The notes below the pieces were generated by a model that was given only the letters and a program-made list of their open reading frames with translations, was not told where the DNA came from and did not search any database. A DNA stretch of 43,571 nucleotides from Methanofollis sp. (GTDB lineage Archaea; Halobacteriota; Methanomicrobia; Methanomicrobiales; Methanofollaceae): positions 1 through 43,571 of the forward strand of contig NZ_JAQVNX010000006.1 in NCBI RefSeq assembly GCF_028702905.1. Direction: 5' to 3'. Below, in pieces: positions 31,967 through 39,686 of this stretch. Within the stretch, counting starts at the first letter, position 1, and every line of letters begins with the position of its first letter. Both the position numbers and the translations under genes were made by a program.

Positions 31967-33469
31967 TCACTTTCCTATCTTGATACGCCTGCCCATGATG
32001 CACGGACCGCCCCTCACGCCGCCCAGGGGGTTCTTCGGCTTGCCGAGGGAGTTCATGCACCGCCCCATCAGGGCGGCGCCGCGTGCAAGCCCGTCGTCCA
32101 CAAAGACCACATGGTTTTGCGGGTCTTTAAAGAGACCGCGCTCGGTGATCCCGTCAAGGATATACTGCGGTTTTCTCCCTGATATCGCCGCCCGTCCGGT
32201 GAACCCGATGGAGGCGTTTTCCGGGACCATGGTGTGTTCGACCGCAACATCGATGAGCCTGAGGGCCATTCTGGCGCAGACGTGGTCGATCACATCGACG
32301 AGCAGTCCTTTGCCGTACTTCTCATAGATCTCTGCACCGATCGTATTGAGTGCTCCGGTTTCGCTCCCGTTCACCCCGACATCGCACCCGATCAGGGCGA
32401 CTCCCGAGTCATGGGCGACCTTCGCGCTGACCGGCACCCGGCCGAAACGGCTGCGGTCGGGCGGGACGACCCTGATGTCGATGTGACGGTGTGCCTGTTC
32501 CACATAGTCCTCGACGGTTGCCGCGCTCCTCCCGAACCGCGACAGCCCCTCGATGACACTTTTGTCACCGAACATGTCGAGGGCCGTGCCGGTCCTCCCC
32601 TCGACCTGGCCTGTCCCCCTGACGATAGCGTCAGGGATCGCTCCTGCAAGGCCGCAGAAGTTTCCGATGGTATGTGCAAAGGGGTTCTCGGCCGCAGGGT
32701 CGACGTCAGAGGTGATCCTTCCATCGAGGGTCGTCCCGAAGTCTATCGAGAGACAGGGGTTGCGGAAATCGATCGGTGTACCCTTTGCGCCCTCCTTGAT
32801 CCCGGCCATCGCGAGTTCGCCCTCCATCTCGTTGGCGACCATCTCGACCCCCGAGCTTCCGACAGGGGGGATCACGCCGGCGACCGCCCCGACAAAGACA
32901 ACCTTGTCGGCAAAACTGTAGTGCTGCAGTTTTTTCGAGAGGTTCTCCTTCGACATCGGGGGCGTCATCTTCCTGGGGGGGACTCCCGCGGCAAGGCAGC
33001 CATTGGCGAGAGCGATCACGAACTCGCCCACCTGGTCGGGAGAGTCCATGGCGGCGACGACACCGGTGCTCCGCACCACAAAGTCGAGGTCGTCCTTGAT
33101 TGAGAGGCCCGCCTCCCTGTGGCACTCGATAAGGGTGTCACGCACCAGTTCGGTGACAGACTCGCGGGTGAGTTCTGTGCCGTCGAGGGTTGCCCCGAAG
33201 ACATCCTCCCCGGGTTTTGGCGGCCTGACGTCGCGGCTCATCTTCACCGTCTTGTTGATGACATAGGTCATGCCGGTGTCGAGGTCGGTGCCGGTGAGGA
33301 TGCATTTCGTCGTTGTGTTCCCCATTTCGACCGATGCGACGATGAAGTACGGCCTGGTCTTGTATTCAGGGACCACCATCCCGGCGCCGTGGGAGATCGA
33401 GGGTGGCGGGATACTTTCCACGATATACGGCTTTGGTCTGAAAAAGCGGTCCAGAAAACGGGCGCACAT
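31967..33469 (-). CDS. mmp14: Methanogenesis marker 14 protein
   Basis: A 500-residue ASKHA-fold protein. It has FIVASVEMGNTTTKCILTGT (about 44-63), the phosphate-1 loop of the actin/Hsp70/sugar-kinase fold, TVKMSRDVRPPKPGEDVFG, MTPPMSKENLSKKLQHYSF, then PCLSIDFGTTLDGRI (the second nucleotide loop) and ALIGCDVGVNGSETGALN. This matches the TIGR03285 methanogenesis marker 14 family, present in nearly all methanogens and absent elsewhere; the exact role is not known, though ATP-dependent activation or assembly of a redox protein is plausible from relatives such as 2-hydroxyacyl-CoA dehydratase activators. It starts at ATG 33469, heads a two-gene unit with the small protein and is 26 bp from the regulator gene upstream. 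Confidence 0.85.
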   Translation of the reverse strand: MCARFLDRFFRPKPYIVESIPPPSISHGAGMVVPEYKTRPYFIVASVEMGNTTTKCILTGTDLDTGMTYVINKTVKMSRDVRPPKPGEDVFGATLDGTELTRESVTELVRDTLIECHREAGLSIKDDLDFVVRSTGVVAAMDSPDQVGEFVIALANGCLAAGVPPRKMTPPMSKENLSKKLQHYSFADKVVFVGAVAGVIPPVGSSGVEMVANEMEGELAMAGIKEGAKGTPIDFRNPCLSIDFGTTLDGRITSDVDPAAENPFAHTIGNFCGLAGAIPDAIVRGTGQVEGRTGTALDMFGDKSVIEGLSRFGRSAATVEDYVEQAHRHIDIRVVPPDRSRFGRVPVSAKVAHDSGVALIGCDVGVNGSETGALNTIGAEIYEKYGKGLLVDVIDHVCARMALRLIDVAVEHTMVPENASIGFTGRAAISGRKPQYILDGITERGLFKDPQNHVVFVDDGLARGAALMGRCMNSLGKPKNPLGGVRGGPCIMGRRIKIGK

Positions 33470-33495
33470 GGATCTTATCTCTCCTCCTGAATTGT

Positions 33496-34302
33496 TTATA
33501 TCTTTCTGTCTGTGTGTTCACCTTTCTGTCCGCAACCCGGCAGGGATGCGGAGATCCGGGCGATGCCCCTCAGGACACGGTATCCTGAGGCGGTGAGTTC
33601 GTACTCGCCCCGTTCGTACCTCTGGGAGATCAGGCCTGCACCTTCCAGTTTTTCGAGGTGGAAGAGAAGGTTTCCTCCCCGCAGGCCGGTGGTCGCGGAG
33701 AGGCCCGAGAAGGTACGGGAGTCCGCGGCGAGTTCCATCAGGATGCCGAGGCGCGGGATGCTTGCCGTGGGTTCGAGCACCTTTTTCACCGTCTCTTTCA
33801 CCGGGATCGATATGATGGAGGGTTCATCCTCCTGTTCCCTGAGGATCCCGAGCGACCCTGCAATCTCCTCCTGTTTATTGAGTATTCTGGTCGCCTCCTC
33901 GAAACATGGAGTACAGGACGGCGGGGCCGCCTTTTTGAGGTCCCTGATACGGTGGTGATAGCGGGCCAGTTCCTCCCTCGTGGCCCTTCCGTCGGTGATC
34001 GTCCCGACACTCTCCATGATCTGGTGAAAAAAGGTTTCAATGCACTTTTCTCGCTCAGGACAGGTCCTTTCCAGTTTTTTTTCCAGTCCTGCACGTGCGC
34101 TCTCCAGATGAGCGCCGATGGCGACCCGCCCGAATTCTCGCTGCATCGCCGCAAGGACGCCGTCGTTCTGGAGGCGGTTGCGCCCTTCTGAGAGGTCATG
34201 CACCTCTTTCCTGAGCGCCCGTAGTTCTTCTCTGATCTCACGCACAGGATCGTCCGCCGTGCCTACGGAATCTTCTTTGCTATAGAATTCTGTATCTGGC
34301 AT
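33496..34302 (-). CDS. Cys-rich winged-helix transcription regulator
   Basis: From ATG 34302 (MPDTEFYSKEDSVG) this is a 268-residue protein. The N-terminal 50 residues form a coiled coil (REIREELRALRKEVHDL), followed by a helical region with two cysteine pairs, CPEREKC (about residue 80) and CTPC (about 129), that could bind a metal or react to redox state. The last 90 residues are an ArsR/MarR-like winged helix: IPRLGILMELAADSRTFSGL, SATTGLRGGNLLFHLEKLEG, then YELTASGYRVLRGIA. The start lies 30-40 nt downstream of a minus-strand TATATA (34330-34341); an ORF extension to 34365 would overlap the divergent gene's promoter. It faces away from two PPOX-type flavoprotein genes that it may control. 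Confidence 0.75.
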   Translation of the reverse strand: MPDTEFYSKEDSVGTADDPVREIREELRALRKEVHDLSEGRNRLQNDGVLAAMQREFGRVAIGAHLESARAGLEKKLERTCPEREKCIETFFHQIMESVGTITDGRATREELARYHHRIRDLKKAAPPSCTPCFEEATRILNKQEEIAGSLGILREQEDEPSIISIPVKETVKKVLEPTASIPRLGILMELAADSRTFSGLSATTGLRGGNLLFHLEKLEGAGLISQRYERGEYELTASGYRVLRGIARISASLPGCGQKGEHTDRKI

Positions 34303-34367
34303 CCGGAAGTATATTTTTGTAACACGCAGGTATATATCTGCTGATGTAGAGAGGGATATGATCAACT

Positions 34368-34784
34368 ATGGTCAAACTGGTAGAAGAAATGAAAGAGGCC
34401 TTCTCGAAGGTCAGGGTCTTCCCGGTGGCGACTGCCTCGAAAGACGGCATCCCGAATGTTGTCCCGATCGGTTTCTGCATGCTCATGGACGACGAGACAA
34501 TCTGGATCGCCGACAACTTCATGAAAAAAACCCTGGCCAACCTGAAGGAGAACCCCCATGTCGCCATCTATATCTGGGGTCCCGACATCAAGGGCTGCTT
34601 CCAGGTGAAGGGCGACGTGACGATCTTCACCGAGGGCGAGGACTTCCAGAAGATGCGGGAGATCGTGCTGTCCAAGATGTCTCAGGCGCCTGCAAAGAGC
34701 CTGATCGTCGTGAAGATCACCGAAGTCTTCTCCTGTACTCCTGGACCGGGCGCGGGGGAGCGTATCCACCTGGTCAATCCCTGA
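34368..34784 (+). CDS. PPOX-type FMN-binding split-barrel protein (1)
   Basis: The 138-residue protein is a pyridoxamine-5'-phosphate-oxidase-like split barrel. It begins MVKLVEEMKEAFSKVRVFPV and contains ATASKDGIPNVVPIGFCMLM, the strand pair with DDETIWIADNFMKKTLANLK in which the basic residues meet the FMN phosphate, and VAIYIWGPDIKGCFQVKGDV. Members bind FMN, haem or F420 and reduce unknown substrates. It is one of two adjacent paralogues, similar over the whole length. A plus-strand TATA-like GGTATATATC (34330-34339) shares space with the divergent regulator's promoter; the ATG at 34368 follows. Confidence 0.8.
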   Translation: MVKLVEEMKEAFSKVRVFPVATASKDGIPNVVPIGFCMLMDDETIWIADNFMKKTLANLKENPHVAIYIWGPDIKGCFQVKGDVTIFTEGEDFQKMREIVLSKMSQAPAKSLIVVKITEVFSCTPGPGAGERIHLVNP

Positions 34785-34881
34785 ACCGGCGTAAAGCAAT
34801 TTTTCTCTATCTCAAAACCTCCTTTTTTCCGGAACATCCGTCAGATTCATCTGCACCGGGGTCGAAAGGGGTGTGATCCCT

Positions 34882-35286
34882 ATGGTACAACTGACACCAG
34901 AGATGAAAGAGGCCTTTTTGAAGGCGCCGGTCTATCCGCTTGCGACCGCTTCGAAGGCCGGCGAACCGAATGTCGTTCCGATGAAGTCGGTCTGGCTTGT
35001 CGACGACGAGACGGTCTGGATCGCCGACAACTACATGAAAAAGACGCTGGCAAACCTGCAGGAGAACACAAGGGCGGCGATATTCCTCTGGGGGCCGGAG
35101 ACGAAGGGCTGCCTTCAGATCAAGGGGGACATCGAGATCCTCACCTCGGGCCCTGACTATGAGAAAATGCGGGCGACGGTGAAGGCGAAGTCCGAGAAGT
35201 ATCCGGCGAAGTCCCTGATCGTCTTCAAGATCACCGATGTCTTCACCTGCTCCCCGGGAGACGGGGCAGGGAAGAAGATGATGTGA
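34882..35286 (+). CDS. PPOX-type FMN-binding split-barrel protein (2)
   Basis: The second paralogue, 134 residues from ATG 34882 (MVQLTPEMKEAFLKAPVYPL). It follows the same plan: ATASKAGEPNVVPMKSVWLV, DDETVWIADNYMKKTLANLQ, AAIFLWGPETKGCLQIKGDI and KSLIVFKITDVFTCSPG. It is clearly related to protein 1 along its whole length, so a tandem duplication is likely. A 97-bp gap separates the two genes. A GTG at 34873 would add three residues. A T6 run shortly after the stop may end the transcript, just before the restriction island. Confidence 0.8.
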   Translation: MVQLTPEMKEAFLKAPVYPLATASKAGEPNVVPMKSVWLVDDETVWIADNYMKKTLANLQENTRAAIFLWGPETKGCLQIKGDIEILTSGPDYEKMRATVKAKSEKYPAKSLIVFKITDVFTCSPGDGAGKKMM

Positions 35287-35358
35287 TCTGGTCTTCTCTT
35301 TTTTCTCATAATGAGAGATGGGAAATCCCAGATCAGGACCCCCGTCCAAACAGAATCT

Positions 35359-38300
35359 TCAACCTGTACCGCTCAGCAACTGGGTATAGATCCGGTTGAA
35401 CATGTAGTTCTTGAAGAGCAGGGCAAATGCATTGTCGTCGTTGATCCTTTTGAAGATCTCCTTGTTGGTAGAGAGCATCTCAACCAAGGTATCATCGAAA
35501 AAGTTGTTGAAGGCGATTTTGATATTGTCCCGGGAGTTGATGTCTGGATTGAATGTCTGTTGGAGCGCCGTGTTTCCGATCAGGCGTTTTTCCATATCGT
35601 CGGCGAAGTATGCGATCTTGTCCTCATCGGTGAAATCAGTCCCGAAGTTTTCATTGATATATTCGATGATCTCGGAGAGGGGGGCGCACTCTTCAGGTAG
35701 TGCCTGTGTGGGGCGGTCGTCAGGCTGCTGGAGTGTTCCGTCGGCGTTGATCATGATCTGCCCGTTCGATGTTTCACGGATGGAATAGGACTCCATGTTG
35801 ATGTTTTCAATAACATCGATCGGGAGTCTGTCGTCGTCCTTTGGAAGGGCTTTTTTGAGGTACCTCGCGAACTGGTAATATTTTTCCAGCGGGACGTCCT
35901 GGAAGGTGATGATCTGTGAGAGGAAGGCATACAGGTTGACGAACTGCCGGAGAGTCTTTTTGAAATCGTCACGGTCCTCTTTTTCCAGATAGATATACTG
36001 CCCGACGACCTCTTTTATAATAGCCTGGAGTTTTTCCTGTCGACCCTTTCTGGAGAAGTACTCGTTTCCAAAGGCTTCCACCTGTTCGGGGGTGTAGATG
36101 GAGTAATGATCGAGGCGATACTGGAGATCGTAGAGTTTATTCGGGTCTGTCGGCTCGTCCAGGAGGGTCTTCTGGAAGTAGGGGGCGAACGCCTTCTCGA
36201 TCTCATCTGCACCGTTTGCGAAGTCGAGGACCATCGTCTCCGTCTTCTGCGGGTGAATGCGGTCGAGCCGACTGAGAGTCTGGACTGCTGCGACACCTGA
36301 GAGCTTTTTGTCGACGTACATGGTATGAAGGAGAGGTTGGTCGAAGCCTGTCTGGTATTTGTTCGCCACGATCAGGATACGATTTTCCTGCTTCTCAAAC
36401 TCGGCAGCGGTCTGCCGCTCGGAGAACCCGTTCATACCTGATTCGGTAAACTTTTCATTGAGGTCGGGGTCGACGACTTCACCGGAGAATGCGACGAGTG
36501 CCTTGAAGGGGAGGCCCTGATCACGGATAAAACGGTCGATGGTCTGCTTGTACCGTACGGCATGAAGACGGGATCTGGTGACGATCATTGCCTTGGCCTG
36601 ACCGCCGATCCGATGCATGGTCTCATGCGTGAAGTGGTCGAGGATGATCTCGCACTTTTTGTTGATGGCGTGCTCGTGGAGGTCTACATAGGACCGGATA
36701 AGAGCGGTGGCCTTCCGCTTGGGGTACTGCGGATCGTCTTTGATCCGTTTGAGGAGTTCGAAATAGACCTTGAAGGTGGTGTAGTTCTCCAGCACGTCGA
36801 GAATGAAGCCTTCGGCGATGGCCTGTTGCATGGTGTAAAGATGAAAGGCCTCAAAGTTTCCGTACCTGTTTTTCCGCCCGAAGAGTTCCAGGGTCTTCTG
36901 TTTTGGTGTGGCGGTGAAGGCGAAGAACGAGACATTGGGAAGGCGCTGGGTCTTTTTGATATATTCTTCAACCGTGGTATTGATGGCGTCTTCACTGTCC
37001 TCGTCTTCTGTGTCTTCGGTCTCGGCATCCTGTAGTGAGGCAGGCGAGAGGACTTCCTTGACACTCCGGGCGCTCCGGCCGCTCTGGGAGGAGTGAGCCT
37101 CGTCGATTATGACGGCGAAGCGGTTGCCCGGGCGTCTGCTGATCTCTTCGACGGCATGGGGGAATGTCTGGACGGTGACAACGATGATGTCTTTGTTTTC
37201 GCTGAAAGCTTCGGAGAGATTTTTTGCCTTACGACCTGAGATGGTGGAGACGACGCCCTTCACCTGCTCGAACTGTCTGATGTTCTCCTGCAACTGCTGG
37301 TCGAGGACTCTGCGGTCGGTGATGACGATGACCGAGTCGAAGAGACGGCGGTCTTCGTGGTCATAAAGAGAAGTGAGATAGTACGCGAGCCATGCGATGG
37401 TGTTGCTCTTGCCGCTGCCTGCGCTGTGCTGGACGAGGTAGGCCTGCCCCGCTCCTGCGGCATGTGTATGGGTGATGATGCGGCGGACGGCGTCGAGCTG
37501 GTGGTAGCGGGGGAAGATAATCTTCTTGCCGATTTTTTTGCCGTCTTTGTCGTGTTTATCCACTTCCTGAACGAAGTGCTCGATGATGTCGAGGACGCTT
37601 TTTGGGTTCCAGACTTCTTCCCAGAGGTAGGCTGTGGCATAGCCGTCGGGATTTTTCGGGTTCTCCTCTGGGTGATCCCGGTCCAGGGGGTCGCCGCGGT
37701 TGAAGGGGAGAAACCTTGTTTCATCGCCTTCGAGCTGGGTGGTCATGGAGACCCTGAGGGGATCGACGGCAAAGTGGGCGAGGCAGCGGCCGTACCTGAA
37801 GAGAGGCTCTTTTGGGTCACGGTCTTTTCTGTATTGTTGTATGGCATTGTTCACCGTCTGGCCTGTGAGGGGGTCCTTGAGTTCGGCGGTGAAGATGGGG
37901 ATGCCGTTGACGAAGATGGCGAGATCGAGAGACTTCTCGCTTCTGGTGGAAAAGTGGAGTTGTCTGACGACCGAGAAGATGTTTGAGCGGTAAAGGTGTT
38001 TGTGTGTCTCGTTGAGGCCGGAGTTCGGCTTGAAATAGGCGAGGTGAAAGGTGCAGCCGAGGTCTTTTATTCCCTTTCTGAGGACGTCGATAGTGCCGCG
38101 TTTTTCGATCTCCGACTTCAACCGTCTGAGAAACGCATGCCGTGTGTCGGCACCACGCTGTGCTTTGAGTTTCTCCCACTCTTCTCCCTGCGTTGCGTAG
38201 ATGAAGGCGCAGAGGTCTTTGGGGATGAGGCAGAGGTTGCGGTCGTAGTCTGCGCTTGTCCTGATGGTGTAGGTCGCCCGCGGGTCGACGAAGGGGTTCT

Positions 38301-38385
38301 CCTCGTCGAGGGTGCGGGTCCGGGCGCCAGCGAGAGTCGTGACGATGGTGGTCTCGAAGTCAGCTTCAGATATGGTTGCAGTCAT
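35359..38385 (-). CDS. hsdR: Type I restriction enzyme subunit R (HsdR)
   Basis: HsdR translocates and cuts DNA in a complex with HsdM and HsdS. The 1008-residue protein has an N-terminal nuclease domain with DLAIFVNGIPIFTAELK (Asp154, Glu168, Lys170 in the D-x(n)-ExK pattern), then Walker A HSAGSGKSN (320-328), VITDRRVLDQQL, DEAH (428-431), FFAFTATPKQKTL, and the second RecA domain with IVANKYQTGFDQPLLHTMYV and SRLDRIHPQK. A helical C-terminal domain follows and would bind HsdM. Length and motifs are full, so it is likely active. The gene is separated from hsdM/fic/hsdS by the oppositely oriented DUF4145-like gene, so it needs its own promoter, probably in the 89-bp divergent gap upstream. 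Confidence 0.95.
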   Translation of the reverse strand: MTATISEADFETTIVTTLAGARTRTLDEENPFVDPRATYTIRTSADYDRNLCLIPKDLCAFIYATQGEEWEKLKAQRGADTRHAFLRRLKSEIEKRGTIDVLRKGIKDLGCTFHLAYFKPNSGLNETHKHLYRSNIFSVVRQLHFSTRSEKSLDLAIFVNGIPIFTAELKDPLTGQTVNNAIQQYRKDRDPKEPLFRYGRCLAHFAVDPLRVSMTTQLEGDETRFLPFNRGDPLDRDHPEENPKNPDGYATAYLWEEVWNPKSVLDIIEHFVQEVDKHDKDGKKIGKKIIFPRYHQLDAVRRIITHTHAAGAGQAYLVQHSAGSGKSNTIAWLAYYLTSLYDHEDRRLFDSVIVITDRRVLDQQLQENIRQFEQVKGVVSTISGRKAKNLSEAFSENKDIIVVTVQTFPHAVEEISRRPGNRFAVIIDEAHSSQSGRSARSVKEVLSPASLQDAETEDTEDEDSEDAINTTVEEYIKKTQRLPNVSFFAFTATPKQKTLELFGRKNRYGNFEAFHLYTMQQAIAEGFILDVLENYTTFKVYFELLKRIKDDPQYPKRKATALIRSYVDLHEHAINKKCEIILDHFTHETMHRIGGQAKAMIVTRSRLHAVRYKQTIDRFIRDQGLPFKALVAFSGEVVDPDLNEKFTESGMNGFSERQTAAEFEKQENRILIVANKYQTGFDQPLLHTMYVDKKLSGVAAVQTLSRLDRIHPQKTETMVLDFANGADEIEKAFAPYFQKTLLDEPTDPNKLYDLQYRLDHYSIYTPEQVEAFGNEYFSRKGRQEKLQAIIKEVVGQYIYLEKEDRDDFKKTLRQFVNLYAFLSQIITFQDVPLEKYYQFARYLKKALPKDDDRLPIDVIENINMESYSIRETSNGQIMINADGTLQQPDDRPTQALPEECAPLSEIIEYINENFGTDFTDEDKIAYFADDMEKRLIGNTALQQTFNPDINSRDNIKIAFNNFFDDTLVEMLSTNKEIFKRINDDNAFALLFKNYMFNRIYTQLLSGTG

Positions 38386-38474
38386 AGGATTTCCGCCTCT
38401 GATTGGTACGCTGGGGTGTCGATGGTTGATGATATCTCTTGAGATCTGATGAATCTATTGTTTCTGAAGGGTGG

Positions 38475-39236
38475 ATGCCGATTCTGACCATCCAGACCGG
38501 AAGAACGGATCGATTTGTGCTTATGGAGTGCCAGGGTTTAACTATGCCGCTGTCTGCCGATGGGTTCAGGGATGCCATGGAGCAGATCTTCCAGAAAAGC
38601 ACCAAGGCCGGAGGGTCGTCGGTGACGATCCGATCGGGCGACCTCCATAGAGCACTGGGGGGATATCCAGGCAAGAGCCATCATCAGATGCCAGTCTGCT
38701 GCTCGGTGATGTATCAGCTGATGGAGATGGGCGACGAGATCCTGCAGGCTCCGCCAAAGGGGAATGGGGCCACTCTTGAGATCGCCTATACTCTCCCCCG
38801 CCCGGAGCCGCGGGAGGTCAGGCCAAGACTCAAACAAGCGCTTCCCTGGAGGCCGGAGCCGCAGGTCTTTGCCGATCTGGAAGACCGGGTGCGCCGCCAT
38901 CCCTCCTATGCAGGACTCGATCAGGTCCGTGACCTCGCCACCGCCACGCCGGCCACGGCAATCGCCGTCGCCCGTTCAATCGCTGAGGGAGTGACGAAGA
39001 TGGTCTGCACCACCCACGACCTCCCGACCAATGGGGAGACCTTCGACGAGATGTGCGGCATGATGAAGGCTCACAATCTCCTCGACCGCCGTGTGCTAGG
39101 CTATGTGAACACGATCCGCAGCATGGGGAACAAGGCGATGCATGGAGGGGCGACGTTCAGGGAGGAGGACCGTATGATCATCGCGGCGATCCTCCGTGAG
39201 TATCTCCTTGCCGTGGCTGAAAAGGGGATGGGCTGA
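38475..39236 (+). CDS. DUF4145-like protein inside the RM island
   Basis: From ATG 38475 (MPILTIQTGRTDRFVLMECQ; GAAGGGTGG just ahead) the product is 253 residues. The first part (about 20-105) has a compact pattern: VTIRSGDLHRALGGYPGKSH, HQMPVCCSVMYQLMEMGDEI, then APPKGNGATLEIAYTLPRPE; I have a sense of it from bacterial restriction and HNH-nuclease proteins but cannot name the domain. The last part (about 165-250) is helical, with RSIAEGVTKMVCTTHDLPTN and TIRSMGNKAMHGGATFREED, resembling the DUF4145/HEPN-like C-terminus (R-x4-N-x3-H pattern). HEPN-type proteins are often RNases in defence. It is transcribed against the hsd genes, divergent from hsdR, and convergent with the DUF2513 gene. Confidence 0.6.
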   Translation: MPILTIQTGRTDRFVLMECQGLTMPLSADGFRDAMEQIFQKSTKAGGSSVTIRSGDLHRALGGYPGKSHHQMPVCCSVMYQLMEMGDEILQAPPKGNGATLEIAYTLPRPEPREVRPRLKQALPWRPEPQVFADLEDRVRRHPSYAGLDQVRDLATATPATAIAVARSIAEGVTKMVCTTHDLPTNGETFDEMCGMMKAHNLLDRRVLGYVNTIRSMGNKAMHGGATFREEDRMIIAAILREYLLAVAEKGMG

Positions 39237-39302
39237 AAAAGAAATATTTCCACAAAAAAAGAGGATACAGTGTTCTCATTCACACAATAAGATGATTTGT
39301 GC

Positions 39303-39686
39303 CTATAATAATGCCGTTAATGCCGGAATAGCCTGAGATTTCATGATTTCCTCAAGAAGCATGTTGATTATGTTGAATGAGGCACCTTTAAGATTTTTAT
39401 CGATTATTTTCTTCGCTTTCTGCCATCTTCCCTCATCCCGGCAGGCGTCGAGGAAGTCGTGACCGGCCCAGGTCATACGGTAGATCGCATAACCCGCTGG
39501 TTTCACGGTGTCCATACCATACGATATGTGGCCTTCAATCAGCTTTGCATCTAAGAGCAGATAGACGTGATATGTTATCTCTTCATGGGAACAGTTCTCT
39601 ACCGGGAGGTTGTGTATTTCTGAATCTCCATCATACTCTTCAATCTTAAGGAGAATCTGACGGATCAGATCCATATCCCGCTTCAT
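39303..39686 (-). CDS. DUF2513 protein in the hsdS operon
   Basis: A 127-residue protein starting MKRDMDLIRQILLKIEEYDG, the start motif of DUF2513, a winged-helix-like family common in phages and near restriction or toxin genes. It continues HEEITYHVYLLLDAKLIEGH and MTWAGHDFLDACRDEGRWQK, both typical. The ATG overlaps the hsdS stop codon by 4 bp (ATGA), so it is translated together with hsdS. The family has no assigned function; DNA binding or regulation of the module is a fair guess. Local DNA is AT-richer than the surrounding genome. T-rich runs (minus strand) follow the stop. Confidence 0.8.
   Translation of the reverse strand: MKRDMDLIRQILLKIEEYDGDSEIHNLPVENCSHEEITYHVYLLLDAKLIEGHISYGMDTVKPAGYAIYRMTWAGHDFLDACRDEGRWQKAKKIIDKNLKGASFNIINMLLEEIMKSQAIPALTALL

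Noticed and set aside
34303-34365. Extended start of the winged-helix regulator at 34365
   Set aside because: The extra residues (MIISLSTSADIYLRVTKIYF) are encoded by the AT-rich divergent promoter region, including both TATA-like elements, and almost reach the opposite gene's ATG.
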